Assembly: GCA_964539615.1 (NCBI GenBank)
Contig: CAZIJP010000049.1
Location: 1 to 17,053 of the forward strand
DNA length: 17,053 nucleotides
Origin: CAYRFE01 sp964539615
GTDB taxonomy: Bacteria > Macinerneyibacteriota > Macinerneyibacteria > Macinerneyibacteriales > CAYRFE01
Direction: 5' to 3'
The translations under genes and the position numbers were made by a program. Position 1 is the first letter of the stretch, and each line of letters begins with the position of its first letter. Below, piece after piece: positions 7,113-14,850 of this stretch. The notes under the pieces were generated by a model that worked only from the letters and a program-made list of their open reading frames with translations, ran no database searches and was not told the DNA's origin.

Positions 7113-9212
7113 CTACTTCGTTGGGGGCTGCATACCAAGTTCGTACATCAGAAAGCCGTATTCAAATGAGAATTGATCGATCTGCTGCTCAAGTGTTGAG
7201 CCGCCGCCGTGACCGGAGCTTTTATTTACAAGTAGCATGATCGGATTTTCCGAGATTGATGCCTTTTGAAGAGCTGCCGTCATTTTCATGGCATGGAGCG
7301 GTGCAGTGCGGGCATCATTTGCCGAGGCTGAAAAGAGAATCGCTGGATATTTTGTTTTTTCTTTGATGTTGTGATACGGGGAATATTTCAGGATATAAGC
7401 AAATTGTGCGGGATCTTCCGCGCTGCCATATTCTTCCGCCCAAATATTAGCATATCCGAATTTGTGATAGCGCACCATATCCAATAAAGGCACTTCACAT
7501 AGTACCGCTTTGAATAATTCTGGCCGTTGAACCATCATGGCACCTACGAGAAGTCCGCCGTTACTGCCGCCTTCGATCGCAAGATGAGCGGGAGAAGTAT
7601 ATTTTTGTGCAATGAGCCATTCGGCAGCTGCAATAAAATCATCGAAAACATTTTGTTTTTTATCAAGCATGCCGTCGATGTGCCATTGCTCGCCAAATTC
7701 TGATCCACCTCGAATGCACGGGAGCGCGATGATGCCTCCCGCTTGAACCCACAAATACTTTAATGATGAGAATTCTGATGTGGCGGGCGAATTAAAGCCG
7801 CCGTAACCGCTCAGAAAGACGGGATTAGCGCCAGTCCTTTTCATTTTTTTATCATATAATAAAAACATCGGAATCTTTGTGCCGTCTTTTGATGTGTACC
7901 ATACTTGCTCAGTGACGAGATCACGCGTGTCCAATTTCACGCCCGGTTTTTTTATAACGGTCAATGTGTCGTTTTTGAGGTCATAGCTATACGTAGTAGA
8001 TTGAACCGATAATGCGGAGAAGGTGATCTTTGCCCCCGGTTTAGACCACCAGCCGGAAATTGAGGCTGTGCCTACCGCGGGAAGGGTGACGTTTTTTATA
8101 AATGTTCCGTCGGGTCTATAGGCCTTTATCACCGTATACGCATTGTGGGAATAGGTAGCATACATCACGCCGTCTATTGCCTTAAAACTTTCCAGCACAT
8201 CATTCGATTCGGGTAGAAATTCTTTCCAATTCTCTTTGCCGGGTTTTTCGGCATCGGTGACATACACTTTCCAGCGTGGCGCTCCGGAATTTGTCGTGAT
8301 ATACAATTTGCCGCTAACAATGAAGCAGGAGTAACTCGCATCAAATCCTGTTATGAAGGCTTTGGGCTGATTCGGGTCGCCGGTCTTTCGAATATAATAT
8401 TCCTGTGCATAGAATATGCCTTTTCCGAAAATCTCATAAAGGCCGTCTTCACTGATCGATACCCAGTTATAATGTTCTTTAACGGTCGCAGACGACCAGA
8501 TCTTTTTATCTTCGGTAGAAAGCGTACCCAATGTATGAAGATACACGGTATCCCAATACGTTTCATCGCCATCGGGCACCGTACCTTTTAACGGATTTGC
8601 ATTGTAGTAAAATCCGCTTCCGTCAGGCAGCCAGTCGGTCATATACTGCCGCCATCCCAGAACAGTGTCGGGCAATATCTTTTGGGTAGGCACATGCATC
8701 ACATACAGTATAGGCGATTCATCGCCACCCTGTGCTTTGCCGAATGCAACATAGGTACCGTCGCGTGATGGTTCGGCAAATTCCAGTGTGTCTCCGATCG
8801 GCCATGTATTCGGGTCGATCAGTACTTCTTCCGGAGCATTTTTATCTGCTTTTGTGCAGTACACCCGGTGATTTTGATCTTTCTTTTGTGTGTAGTAAAA
8901 TACACGGGTTCCTGTATAAACCGGTTTGGGAATGGTTGCATCATCATACCGCCACAAAACATTGAATTGTTCTTTCAGCCATTTCTGTTGCGGCATATCT
9001 TTCAATGTAGTATGAGTGAATGTTTCCTGAGACGTTATCCACTCTTGGACTTCAGGTGCATTCATGTTTTCAAGCCATCGATAAGGGTCGATGACTACCG
9101 TGCCATGGATTATATCAGCCACGGGGCGTTGAGGTGTCGGCGGAAAATCAAGCGCAACAATAATGAAGGGCGCCAGTATTACTGCCGCAAACGTGAGGAT
9201 CTTTTTTGTCAT
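7113..9212 (-). CDS. Exported prolyl oligopeptidase (S9A serine peptidase)
   Basis: This 699-aa enzyme is predicted to cleave short peptides after proline. An N-terminal beta-propeller (about 30-425, Peptidase_S9_N) gates the C-terminal alpha/beta-hydrolase domain (about 450-695). The catalytic triad is visible at family spacing: Ser550 in GGSNGG, Asp633 in SANDART, His668 in SSGHGGG. FLSGYGGFNSP and PCIRGGSEFGEQWH are the conserved elements before the active site. MTKKILTFAAVILAPFIIVALD reads as a signal peptide, so it probably acts in the periplasm or outside. Classical POPs are cytosolic, but signal-bearing bacterial members are known. I start at the ATG at 9212, where AAAGGAG (9225-9219) lies 6 bases upstream. 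A longer frame to 9281 lacks such a site and would bury the signal peptide. It is a single-gene unit, divergent from yebC. Confidence 0.95.
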   Translation of the reverse strand: MTKKILTFAAVILAPFIIVALDFPPTPQRPVADIIHGTVVIDPYRWLENMNAPEVQEWITSQETFTHTTLKDMPQQKWLKEQFNVLWRYDDATIPKPVYTGTRVFYYTQKKDQNHRVYCTKADKNAPEEVLIDPNTWPIGDTLEFAEPSRDGTYVAFGKAQGGDESPILYVMHVPTQKILPDTVLGWRQYMTDWLPDGSGFYYNANPLKGTVPDGDETYWDTVYLHTLGTLSTEDKKIWSSATVKEHYNWVSISEDGLYEIFGKGIFYAQEYYIRKTGDPNQPKAFITGFDASYSCFIVSGKLYITTNSGAPRWKVYVTDAEKPGKENWKEFLPESNDVLESFKAIDGVMYATYSHNAYTVIKAYRPDGTFIKNVTLPAVGTASISGWWSKPGAKITFSALSVQSTTYSYDLKNDTLTVIKKPGVKLDTRDLVTEQVWYTSKDGTKIPMFLLYDKKMKRTGANPVFLSGYGGFNSPATSEFSSLKYLWVQAGGIIALPCIRGGSEFGEQWHIDGMLDKKQNVFDDFIAAAEWLIAQKYTSPAHLAIEGGSNGGLLVGAMMVQRPELFKAVLCEVPLLDMVRYHKFGYANIWAEEYGSAEDPAQFAYILKYSPYHNIKEKTKYPAILFSASANDARTAPLHAMKMTAALQKASISENPIMLLVNKSSGHGGGSTLEQQIDQFSFEYGFLMYELGMQPPTK

Positions 9213-9280
9213 AACAGACTCCTTTCGGTCAGTATAACGTGATACGGTAAAAAATGGATGTTGTTGCGGAAAACGAAGCA

Positions 9281-9308
9281 ATGATACTCTAAAAAAAATA
9301 TTTTACAA
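9281..9308 (-). promoter_or_regulatory. Candidate promoter of the prolyl oligopeptidase gene
   Basis: On the minus strand TTGTAA (9308-9303) and TATCAT (9286-9281) are 16 bases apart, leaving a leader of about 60 bases before the ATG at 9212. The match is moderate. Its -35 overlaps the -35 of the divergent yebC promoter. Confidence 0.4.
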
Positions 9309-9330
9309 TAGGTTTGTTCTGTGGTATAGT
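9302..9330 (+). promoter_or_regulatory. Strong sigma70-type promoter of the yebC-ruvCAB operon
   Basis: TTTACA (9302-9307) and TATAGT (9325-9330) are separated by exactly 17 bases, with a TGn extension just upstream of the -10. It lies about 30 bases ahead of AGGAGG (9352-9357) and the ATG at 9363. No LexA-like palindrome is visible around it. Confidence 0.75.
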
Positions 9331-9362
9331 CTGGTTCGAAAGCTCATAAATAGGAGGTTTTT

Positions 9363-10115
9363 ATGTCAGGACATAATAAGTGGAGCACGATTAAGCATAA
9401 AAAGGGAAAAGCGGATGCAGCTCGCGGAAGAGTGTTTACGCGCATCATCAAAGAAATCTCGATAGGAGCCCGTTTAGGCGGCGGCGATCCTGACAGTAAT
9501 CCGCGTTTACGCCTTGCGATCGACAAAGCAAAGGCTGCTAACATGCCTAAGGATAATATCGACCGTGCTATTAAAAAAGGTACGGGCGAACTTGAAGGCG
9601 TAAGCTATGAAGAGATCACCTATGAGGGCTACGGCCCGGGCGGCGTGGCAGTTGTCATCGAAGTGACCACGGATAATAAGAACCGTGTTGTAGCCGAGAT
9701 TCGTCATATCATGCAGCGCGGCAACGGCAACCTTGGCGAAAACGGATGCGTATCGTTTATGTTTGACCGTAAAGGTCTTATTCTCATATCAAAAGAAACT
9801 GCGACCGAAGATAAACTTACCGATGATGCTTTAGAGCTACCGGTCACCGACATCCAGGATGAAGGCGATGATTTCGGCGTTTATTGCGAGCCGGGCGATC
9901 TTTATACGGTCGTCAACGGATTAAAAGAAAAAGGCTATGAACCCAATGATTCGTCATTTACTATGGTTCCCAAGACCTATGTTGAACTTACTGAAGACGG
10001 CGCACGTAAAATGATGAAACTTCAGGATCTTCTCGAAGACAACGATGATGTGCAGAACGTGTATACCAATGCCGATATTTCAGACGAGATCGCTTCAAAA
10101 ATAGCCGAAGAATAA
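9363..10115 (+). CDS. yebC: YebC/TACO1-family protein
   Basis: This 250-aa protein begins with the near-invariant family sequence MSGHNKWSTIKHKKGKADAA. It continues with NPRLRLAIDKAKAANMPKDNIDRAIKKG and then ITYEGYGPGGVAVVIEVTTDN. The length and all three domains are normal. Family members are described as transcription regulators. More recent work on YebC/TACO1 supports a role in translation of proline-rich stretches; which applies here is not visible in the sequence. It is the first gene of the operon, has a consensus AGGAGG site 5 bases before the ATG, and ends TAATG, overlapping ruvC by one base. Linkage of yebC with ruvCAB is common across bacteria. Confidence 0.96.
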   Translation: MSGHNKWSTIKHKKGKADAARGRVFTRIIKEISIGARLGGGDPDSNPRLRLAIDKAKAANMPKDNIDRAIKKGTGELEGVSYEEITYEGYGPGGVAVVIEVTTDNKNRVVAEIRHIMQRGNGNLGENGCVSFMFDRKGLILISKETATEDKLTDDALELPVTDIQDEGDDFGVYCEPGDLYTVVNGLKEKGYEPNDSSFTMVPKTYVELTEDGARKMMKLQDLLEDNDDVQNVYTNADISDEIASKIAEE

Positions 10116-10597
10116 TGAAGGTAATCGGGATCGACCCCGGATTCAATAAAACCGGTTTCGGTATCGCCGAACAGCTTGGTTCCAGGCTTTCGGTTGTTGA
10201 GTTCGGGGTGATCCGTACTGAAGAAGCGCCAACACTGGAAGCTAAACTTCTCACTGTGTTCAATACCGTGAAAAATCTCTGTGAATTGCATAAACCCGAC
10301 ATGGCCTCGATAGAAGAATTGTTTTTTGTCAATAATATACGGTCAGGTATAAAGGTTGGCGAAATGCGTGGCGTGCTTGTGGTGGTGTTTGCTCTTGCAG
10401 GCATTCCTGTCTACCATTATACTCCTAAACAGATAAAACAAGCGCTGACCGGTACCGGTACTGCAGGCAAGGAGCAGGTGGCACGCATGGTGCAAATACT
10501 TACAGGCGCAGAAAAACGTGATATTCCGCTCGATGCCTATGATGCATTGGCAGCAGCGGTGTGTCATATCAACAGTTATCGGATGGTGAGCTTGTGA
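10115..10597 (+). CDS. ruvC: Holliday junction resolvase RuvC
   Basis: This 160-aa RNase H-fold endonuclease cuts Holliday junctions symmetrically during recombinational repair, together with RuvAB. The four acidic catalytic residues are in place: Asp7 in IGIDPG, Glu67 in SIEELFF, Asp140 and Asp143 in LDAYDALAAAVCH. GEMRGV and YTPKQIKQALTGTGTAGKEQV are the conserved central elements. The length is slightly short of the E. coli protein but complete. The start overlaps the yebC stop (TAATG) and the end overlaps ruvA by GTGA, so its translation is probably coupled on both sides. Confidence 0.97.
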   Translation: MKVIGIDPGFNKTGFGIAEQLGSRLSVVEFGVIRTEEAPTLEAKLLTVFNTVKNLCELHKPDMASIEELFFVNNIRSGIKVGEMRGVLVVVFALAGIPVYHYTPKQIKQALTGTGTAGKEQVARMVQILTGAEKRDIPLDAYDALAAAVCHINSYRMVSL

Positions 10598-11172
10598 TCG
10601 CCTATCTTAATGGTTTTATTGCCTATAAAGATGATGAAAAAGTTATCATTGATGTCGGCGGGGTTGGTTACGAAGCGGGGATTTCATCAAGCACCACGTC
10701 TCGGTTGCCGGATATCGGCAATGAGATAAAACTGTTTATCTATCATCATTTCAGAGAAGACGGCGAAGCGTTGTTCGGGTTCATAACACAAGAAGACAAA
10801 GCATTTTTTATAATACTCATATCCATGTCCGGCATGGGTCCGAAGACCGCTTTAAAGGTCATGGGCCAGACCGATCCCGGAGCATTCGCCCGTGCTGTAC
10901 AAAACGGAGATCTGGCGTATCTTTCATCGATATCAGGGATCGGGAAAAAGACTGCGGAACGTATCATCGTGGAATTAAAAGATAAATTCGAGACATTTAC
11001 TCCGACTGTTGCAGCTCAAACCAATACGGCACAAACTGATGCCATTGATGCCCTTATCAGTCTCGGATTTTCTCCGCCGATCGTGCGTGATGTAGTAGGG
11101 CGTGTCATGCAGCAAGACCGAACATTACCGGCCGAGGCGGTCATTCGCCAGGCATTACAAATGATGGGTTAG
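10594..11172 (+). CDS. ruvA: Holliday junction branch migration protein RuvA
   Basis: This 192-aa subunit binds four-way junctions as a tetramer and loads RuvB rings. The N-terminal OB fold starts VIAYLNGFIA and contains IIDVGGVGYE. Two helix-hairpin-helix motifs follow, SMSGMGPKTALKVM (78-90) and SISGIGKKTAERI (112-124). After an Ala/Thr-rich linker, the C-terminal domain III (DAIDALISLGFSP) contacts RuvB. The GTG at 10594 is the right start: RuvA proteins begin M-I-A/G, and it gives a 4-base overlap with ruvC. An in-frame GTG at 10561 would add 11 residues that merely translate the ruvC tail. Confidence 0.97.
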   Translation: MIAYLNGFIAYKDDEKVIIDVGGVGYEAGISSSTTSRLPDIGNEIKLFIYHHFREDGEALFGFITQEDKAFFIILISMSGMGPKTALKVMGQTDPGAFARAVQNGDLAYLSSISGIGKKTAERIIVELKDKFETFTPTVAAQTNTAQTDAIDALISLGFSPPIVRDVVGRVMQQDRTLPAEAVIRQALQMMG

Positions 11173-11179
11173 GAACACT

Positions 11180-12208
11180 ATGGACGACCGATTTCTAGAT
11201 CCTACGGTACGAGCCGAAGATTCTGAAGTTGAAACAAGTCTCCGCCCCCGTAAACTCGATGATTTTATCGGGCAAAAAGAATTGCGGGAAAAACTTACCA
11301 TTTATATCGAAGCTGCGCGTATGCGCAATGATCCGTTTGACCATACTTTATTATACGGGCCTCCGGGGCTCGGAAAGACAACGCTTGCTTTTATCATCGC
11401 TCATGAAATGGGCGTTAACATCAAAATAACATCCGGTCCGATCATCACCAAACCCGGTGACCTTGCCTCCATTCTTACCAATCTTGAGGCACATGACGTG
11501 TTGTTCATCGATGAGATCCACCGTATGAACCGCAGCGTTGAGGAAGTGCTGTATTCCGCAATGGAAGATTTTGAGCTCGATCTCATTATTGGTAAAGGAC
11601 CGGCGGCCAAGAATATCCGTATCCCGCTGCAGCCGTTCACGCTTGTAGGAGCGACGACTCGCGCCGGATTACTCACATCACCGCTTCGTGATCGATTCGG
11701 TATCATCGAGCGGTTGGAATTTTATACGTATGAAGAATTGGCGCAGATCGTCACACGGTCGGCTCGTATTCTCGGTGTAAACATCAATGATGAATGTGCG
11801 CTGACAATTGCTCAACGGGCACGATTTACTCCCCGTGTTGCCAACAGGATACTCAAGCGGGTGCGTGATTTTGCGCAGGTCAAGAACAACGGCATCATTG
11901 ATACGGCGTTACTTGAGCAAACCTTTGCTTTGTTACATATCGATCATGACGGCCTGGATCGAATGGATCAACGTATTCTCAGTATTTTAATCGACCGTTT
12001 CAACGGCGGTCCGGTAGGGCTTGATACGCTTGCCATGGTTTTAAGTGAAGAGCGCGATACGATAGAAGATGTGTATGAACCCTTCCTTGTGCGGTTGGGA
12101 TATCTTGAACGCACGTCCCGCGGACGCAAAGCCACGGCAATGGCCTATAAATACCTTGGGAAAACATATTCAACCGACGGAAACGGTTCGCAATCGCTTG
12201 ATCTATGA
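11180..12208 (+). CDS. ruvB: Holliday junction branch migration ATPase RuvB
   Basis: This 342-aa AAA+ motor drives branch migration with RuvA. The N-terminal segment includes LRPRKLDDFIGQ. Walker A is GPPGLGKT (60-67) and Walker B is VLFIDEIH (107-114). Sensor 1 lies in LVGATTRAG, and the arginine finger is Arg170 in SPLRDRFG. The winged-helix end reads RFNGGPVGLDTLA...YEPFLVRLGYLERTSRGRKAT. The length is normal. AGGA overlaps the ruvA stop and lies 5 bases before the ATG. The end overlaps the next gene by ATGA. Confidence 0.98.
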   Translation: MDDRFLDPTVRAEDSEVETSLRPRKLDDFIGQKELREKLTIYIEAARMRNDPFDHTLLYGPPGLGKTTLAFIIAHEMGVNIKITSGPIITKPGDLASILTNLEAHDVLFIDEIHRMNRSVEEVLYSAMEDFELDLIIGKGPAAKNIRIPLQPFTLVGATTRAGLLTSPLRDRFGIIERLEFYTYEELAQIVTRSARILGVNINDECALTIAQRARFTPRVANRILKRVRDFAQVKNNGIIDTALLEQTFALLHIDHDGLDRMDQRILSILIDRFNGGPVGLDTLAMVLSEERDTIEDVYEPFLVRLGYLERTSRGRKATAMAYKYLGKTYSTDGNGSQSLDL

Positions 12209-12753
12209 CTGAAAAAGATATTCTTCTGCATATCTGCTGTGCTCCGTGTTCTTTGTACTGTATCAAGACATTGCGGGAAGAAGGCATGTCGATCCACGGT
12301 TTTTGGTACAATCCCAATATTCATCCCTATACAGAATATATGAAACGCTATGAAGAGGTCATTCGCTACATGTCATCAGAGTCGTTACCGCTCGTATCGC
12401 ATGATGATTATGCGCTTGAAGATTTCTTGAGAAAAACTGCATATCATGAAACAGAACGATGTATAGCATGTTATGACATGCGTATGGAAGAAACTGCCCG
12501 CTACGCGAAAGAAGCGGGGTTCCGTGCGTTTACTTCCTCTCTTTTATACTCGAAATTCCAAAATCATGACCTGATTCGAATAGCGGGAGAACAAGCTGCC
12601 GAACGATTCGGCATTCAATTTTACTATCGTGATTTTCGTGAAGGATGGCGTTATGGAGTAGATACATCTAAATCGATGAGTATGTACCGCCAGCAGTATT
12701 GCGGATGCATCTACAGCGAAAAAGACCGGTATATCCCAAAGGAGAAACGGTGA
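12205..12753 (+). CDS. queH: Epoxyqueuosine reductase QueH (DUF208 family)
   Basis: This 182-aa protein is predicted to reduce epoxyqueuosine to queuosine in the wobble base of GUN-anticodon tRNAs, as the non-orthologous replacement of QueG. Family cysteine motifs are all present: LLHICCAPCS (Cys11, Cys12, Cys15), RCIACYDMRM (Cys86, Cys89) and YCGCIYS (Cys166, Cys168). These suit an iron-sulfur enzyme. FWYNPNIHPYTEYMKR and TSSLLYSKFQNHD are other conserved segments. It is slightly shorter than many QueH proteins but ends naturally after the last motif. ATGA overlap with ruvB and GTGA overlap with the GNAT place it inside the operon. No other queuosine genes are in the window. Confidence 0.92.
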   Translation: MTEKDILLHICCAPCSLYCIKTLREEGMSIHGFWYNPNIHPYTEYMKRYEEVIRYMSSESLPLVSHDDYALEDFLRKTAYHETERCIACYDMRMEETARYAKEAGFRAFTSSLLYSKFQNHDLIRIAGEQAAERFGIQFYYRDFREGWRYGVDTSKSMSMYRQQYCGCIYSEKDRYIPKEKR

Positions 12754-13340
12754 AGATAGAACTTTCGATGCCGTTGCCTGAAATGGACACAAAGCATCTG
12801 TTGTTGCGGCAGATAAAATTTTCCGATGCGCCCGCCATGTTCACGTATATGTCTGATCCGGCTGTATGCGAGCACCTTTCATGGTATCCGCATATGCATC
12901 AGGATGATACGCTTCGCTATATAGCGATGGCAACGCATGTGTCCGAAGACGGGCCATATGAATGGGCGTTGGAGCATAAAAAAGACGGCATTGTGATCGG
13001 TAATGCAGGGTTTCATTCTTTGAACGAGAAAAACAGAACCATCAAATTCTCGTTTCTGATCTCAAAGGATTACTGGAATAAAGGATTTATGACCGAGGCA
13101 TCGCATGCCATGATCAAATACGTGTTTGCGTGCGGTATCAACCGAATTGAAGCTGAGTGTTTGACCGCAAATAACGCTTCACAGATATTACTGGGAAAAT
13201 TGGGATTTTTACGCGAGGGTATTTTTCGGCAGAAGTATTTTTTCAAACAGAGGTTTCATGATACAATGCTTTTTGCTTTGGTAAAAAGCGATTTTGCAAA
13301 AATCAAGGAGGTTTACGATGAGACAGATCATAAGCACTGA
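12750..13340 (+). CDS. GNAT acetyltransferase, RimJ/RimL-like
   Basis: This 196-aa protein has the RimJ/RimL (Acetyltransf_3-like) pattern. It starts with LLLRQIKFSDAPAMFTYMSDPAV near the N-terminus and continues with GNAGFHSLNEKNRTIKFSFLIS. The acetyl-CoA-binding segment is DYWNKGFMTEA (107-117), followed by AECLTANNASQILLGKLGFLREG (135-157). It is predicted to move an acetyl group from acetyl-CoA to an amine. The substrate (ribosomal N-terminus, other protein or small molecule) is not readable. The GTG at 12750 is chosen for AAAGGAG at 12738-12744 and the GTGA overlap with queH. The alternative ATG at 12768 has no comparable site. Its last 23 bases overlap ridA. Confidence 0.85.
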   Translation: MKIELSMPLPEMDTKHLLLRQIKFSDAPAMFTYMSDPAVCEHLSWYPHMHQDDTLRYIAMATHVSEDGPYEWALEHKKDGIVIGNAGFHSLNEKNRTIKFSFLISKDYWNKGFMTEASHAMIKYVFACGINRIEAECLTANNASQILLGKLGFLREGIFRQKYFFKQRFHDTMLFALVKSDFAKIKEVYDETDHKH

Positions 13341-13698
13341 ACTTGCCCCGAAAGCGATCGGCCCCTACAGTCAGGCTATAAAAGTGAATGGTTTTGTGTT
13401 TACTTCAGGCCAGCTTCCTATCGATCCGAAGACCGGAGTCTTTGCTGAAGGTGGGATAACCGAACAGACAAAACAGGTGTGTGAGAATCTTAAAGCAGTA
13501 TTAGATGCCGCCGGTACCGACATGCAGCATGCCGTGAAGACATCGGTATTTTTGAGTGATATTGCCAATTTCAAAGCGTTCAATGAAGTATATGCGACCT
13601 ATTTCCCGACAGAACCGCCTGCTCGTAGCACGTATCAGGTTGCTGCATTACCGATGGGCGCGCTTGTTGAGATCGAAATGACCGCAGTGCTCCTGTAA
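13318..13698 (+). CDS. ridA: RidA-family enamine/imine deaminase
   Basis: This 126-aa protein is predicted to hydrolyse reactive enamine/imine intermediates (such as 2-aminoacrylate) released by PLP enzymes. It carries APKAIGPYSQAIKVNG (10-25), TSGQLPIDPKTG, and the signature PARSTYQVAALPMGALVEIEMTAVL. Arg103 in this signature matches the substrate-carboxylate Arg of the family, and Tyr17 and Glu120 are in place. The length is typical. AAGGAGG (13305-13311) is 6 bases before the ATG, and the gene begins inside the 3' end of the GNAT gene, so the two are co-translated. Confidence 0.94.
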   Translation: MRQIISTELAPKAIGPYSQAIKVNGFVFTSGQLPIDPKTGVFAEGGITEQTKQVCENLKAVLDAAGTDMQHAVKTSVFLSDIANFKAFNEVYATYFPTEPPARSTYQVAALPMGALVEIEMTAVLL

Positions 13699-13725
13699 CA
13701 ATACCATTCGTAAAGGAGAATCGTT

Positions 13726-14811
13726 GTGAACAAACTTTTGCTGATCATCTGCATTATTGTTGGTATCATTCCGGTCTGCGGCAGAGAGATCGTCAGCGAA
13801 CATCTCAAAGGTACGATCGGCGGTTCTCCGGTAGTGTTCGATCTTATTTCAAGCGATACATCAATGTCGGGATCATACTATTATGAAAAGATCGGAATCC
13901 CGCTGACAATCAGCGGGGAGATGAATCCGGATGCATCATATTCCGTAGAGGAGTATGACGGTGAGGTCGTGACCGGTAAAATGCTTGTAACGTATAGCGA
14001 TACCGGTTTGGCAGGTACATGGTCCAGTCCTGACGGGAAAATCAAGCTGCCGATCATTGCAACCTATGCAGATAATGTCATACGGTTTACCGTGCGTCGT
14101 ATTGAGGTCATAAAACATTTGTTCAATGATCCGGCAAAACCCGTTTGCACAGTAAACCTTCAGTATCTTGAACCGACGGTCAATCCGAACGGCGCTACAC
14201 CAAAATCTCTGAACGCTTTGATCATGAAAGCGTATTTTGGTGATTTTTGCCGATCGAACCTGCCGGAAAGTGCGGCTGTATTCGTAAAAGATTTTCAAAG
14301 CGGTTTCATCGAAATGGAATCGAATTATGAAGAACTGAAAAAAGAAGGATATCCTTTTGCCGAATGGGTGTTGGAGCAGGGTATGTCGATCGTATTCAAC
14401 GGATACGGCCTGGTAACGCTTTCGATCGATCAATATTCATTTGCCGGAGGTGCGCATCCAAACGGAAGCACGTCATATTTGGTCATTGATATAGTGAATG
14501 GCAGAAAACTGACGTTTGATGATATTTTTGTCGCGGGCAGTACCGACAAGCTTACCGATATGATAACCCAAACGATCTTACAGCCGTTGATCGATATGGA
14601 CGCATCGATAACGCGCTTGACCGATGCAGGTTTTTATGACGACCGCATCGCACCGAACAATAATTTCTCAGTTACTAAAGCTGGTATTTATTTTCATTAT
14701 AATGCATATGAAGCGTCTCCATATGTTGTGGGACCGTCAGAGGCTTTTCTTCCGTTTTCACAGATAAAAGATCTTATAAAAAAAGATAGTCCTATAAAAA
14801 AATTGTTTTAA
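13726..14811 (+). CDS. Exported DUF3298-domain protein of unknown function
   Basis: This 361-aa protein starts with MNKLLLIICIIVGIIPVCG, a signal peptide with a Cys at 18. This could be a relaxed lipobox (PVC) or an ordinary cleavage site. The N-terminal half has short beta repeats: HLKGTIGGSPVVFDL, GSYYYEKIGIPL and GLAGTWSSPDGK. The C-terminal part (about 236-350) matches the DUF3298 pattern: YSFAGGAHPNGSTSYLVID, NGRKLTFDDIF, then FHYNAYEASPYVVGP. This domain occurs in RsiV-type anti-sigma factors and in many envelope proteins; no anti-sigma N-domain or transmembrane helix beyond the signal is seen here. The GTG start has AAAGGAG (13712-13718) 7 bases upstream. It is the last gene of the operon, 27 bases after ridA. 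Confidence 0.8.
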   Translation: MNKLLLIICIIVGIIPVCGREIVSEHLKGTIGGSPVVFDLISSDTSMSGSYYYEKIGIPLTISGEMNPDASYSVEEYDGEVVTGKMLVTYSDTGLAGTWSSPDGKIKLPIIATYADNVIRFTVRRIEVIKHLFNDPAKPVCTVNLQYLEPTVNPNGATPKSLNALIMKAYFGDFCRSNLPESAAVFVKDFQSGFIEMESNYEELKKEGYPFAEWVLEQGMSIVFNGYGLVTLSIDQYSFAGGAHPNGSTSYLVIDIVNGRKLTFDDIFVAGSTDKLTDMITQTILQPLIDMDASITRLTDAGFYDDRIAPNNNFSVTKAGIYFHYNAYEASPYVVGPSEAFLPFSQIKDLIKKDSPIKKLF

Positions 14812-14824
14812 AAAAATGAATTAT

Positions 14825-14850
14825 AGTAACCCCGCGCAGACGGGGTTACT
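14825..14850. terminator. Strong inverted repeat, probable bidirectional terminator between convergent genes
   Basis: AGTAACCCCG (14825-14834) and CGGGGTTACT (14841-14850) pair perfectly over 10 bp around CGCAGA. It lies 13 bases after the DUF3298 stop, and its right arm touches the stop codon of the minus-strand GNAT. On the plus strand it is followed only by a short TATT. On the minus strand the tail is ATAATTCA followed by TTTTTTT. Neither has an ideal immediate T-run, but the position between converging genes favours two-way use. Confidence 0.7.

Noticed and set aside
9231..9236. Minus-strand TATACT as the -10 of the peptidase gene
   Set aside because: The resulting start would fall inside the Shine-Dalgarno and no -35 is seen at a suitable distance.
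9213..9281. N-terminal extension of the prolyl oligopeptidase to 9281
   Set aside because: The extension has no ribosome-binding site and would bury the signal peptide. AAAGGAG is correctly placed for the ATG at 9212.
13936..14433. 165-codon open frame antisense to the DUF3298 gene
   Set aside because: It is the shadow of a coding gene with a signal peptide and a recognised domain; the antisense translation is compositionally odd and rich in Arg, His and Cys.
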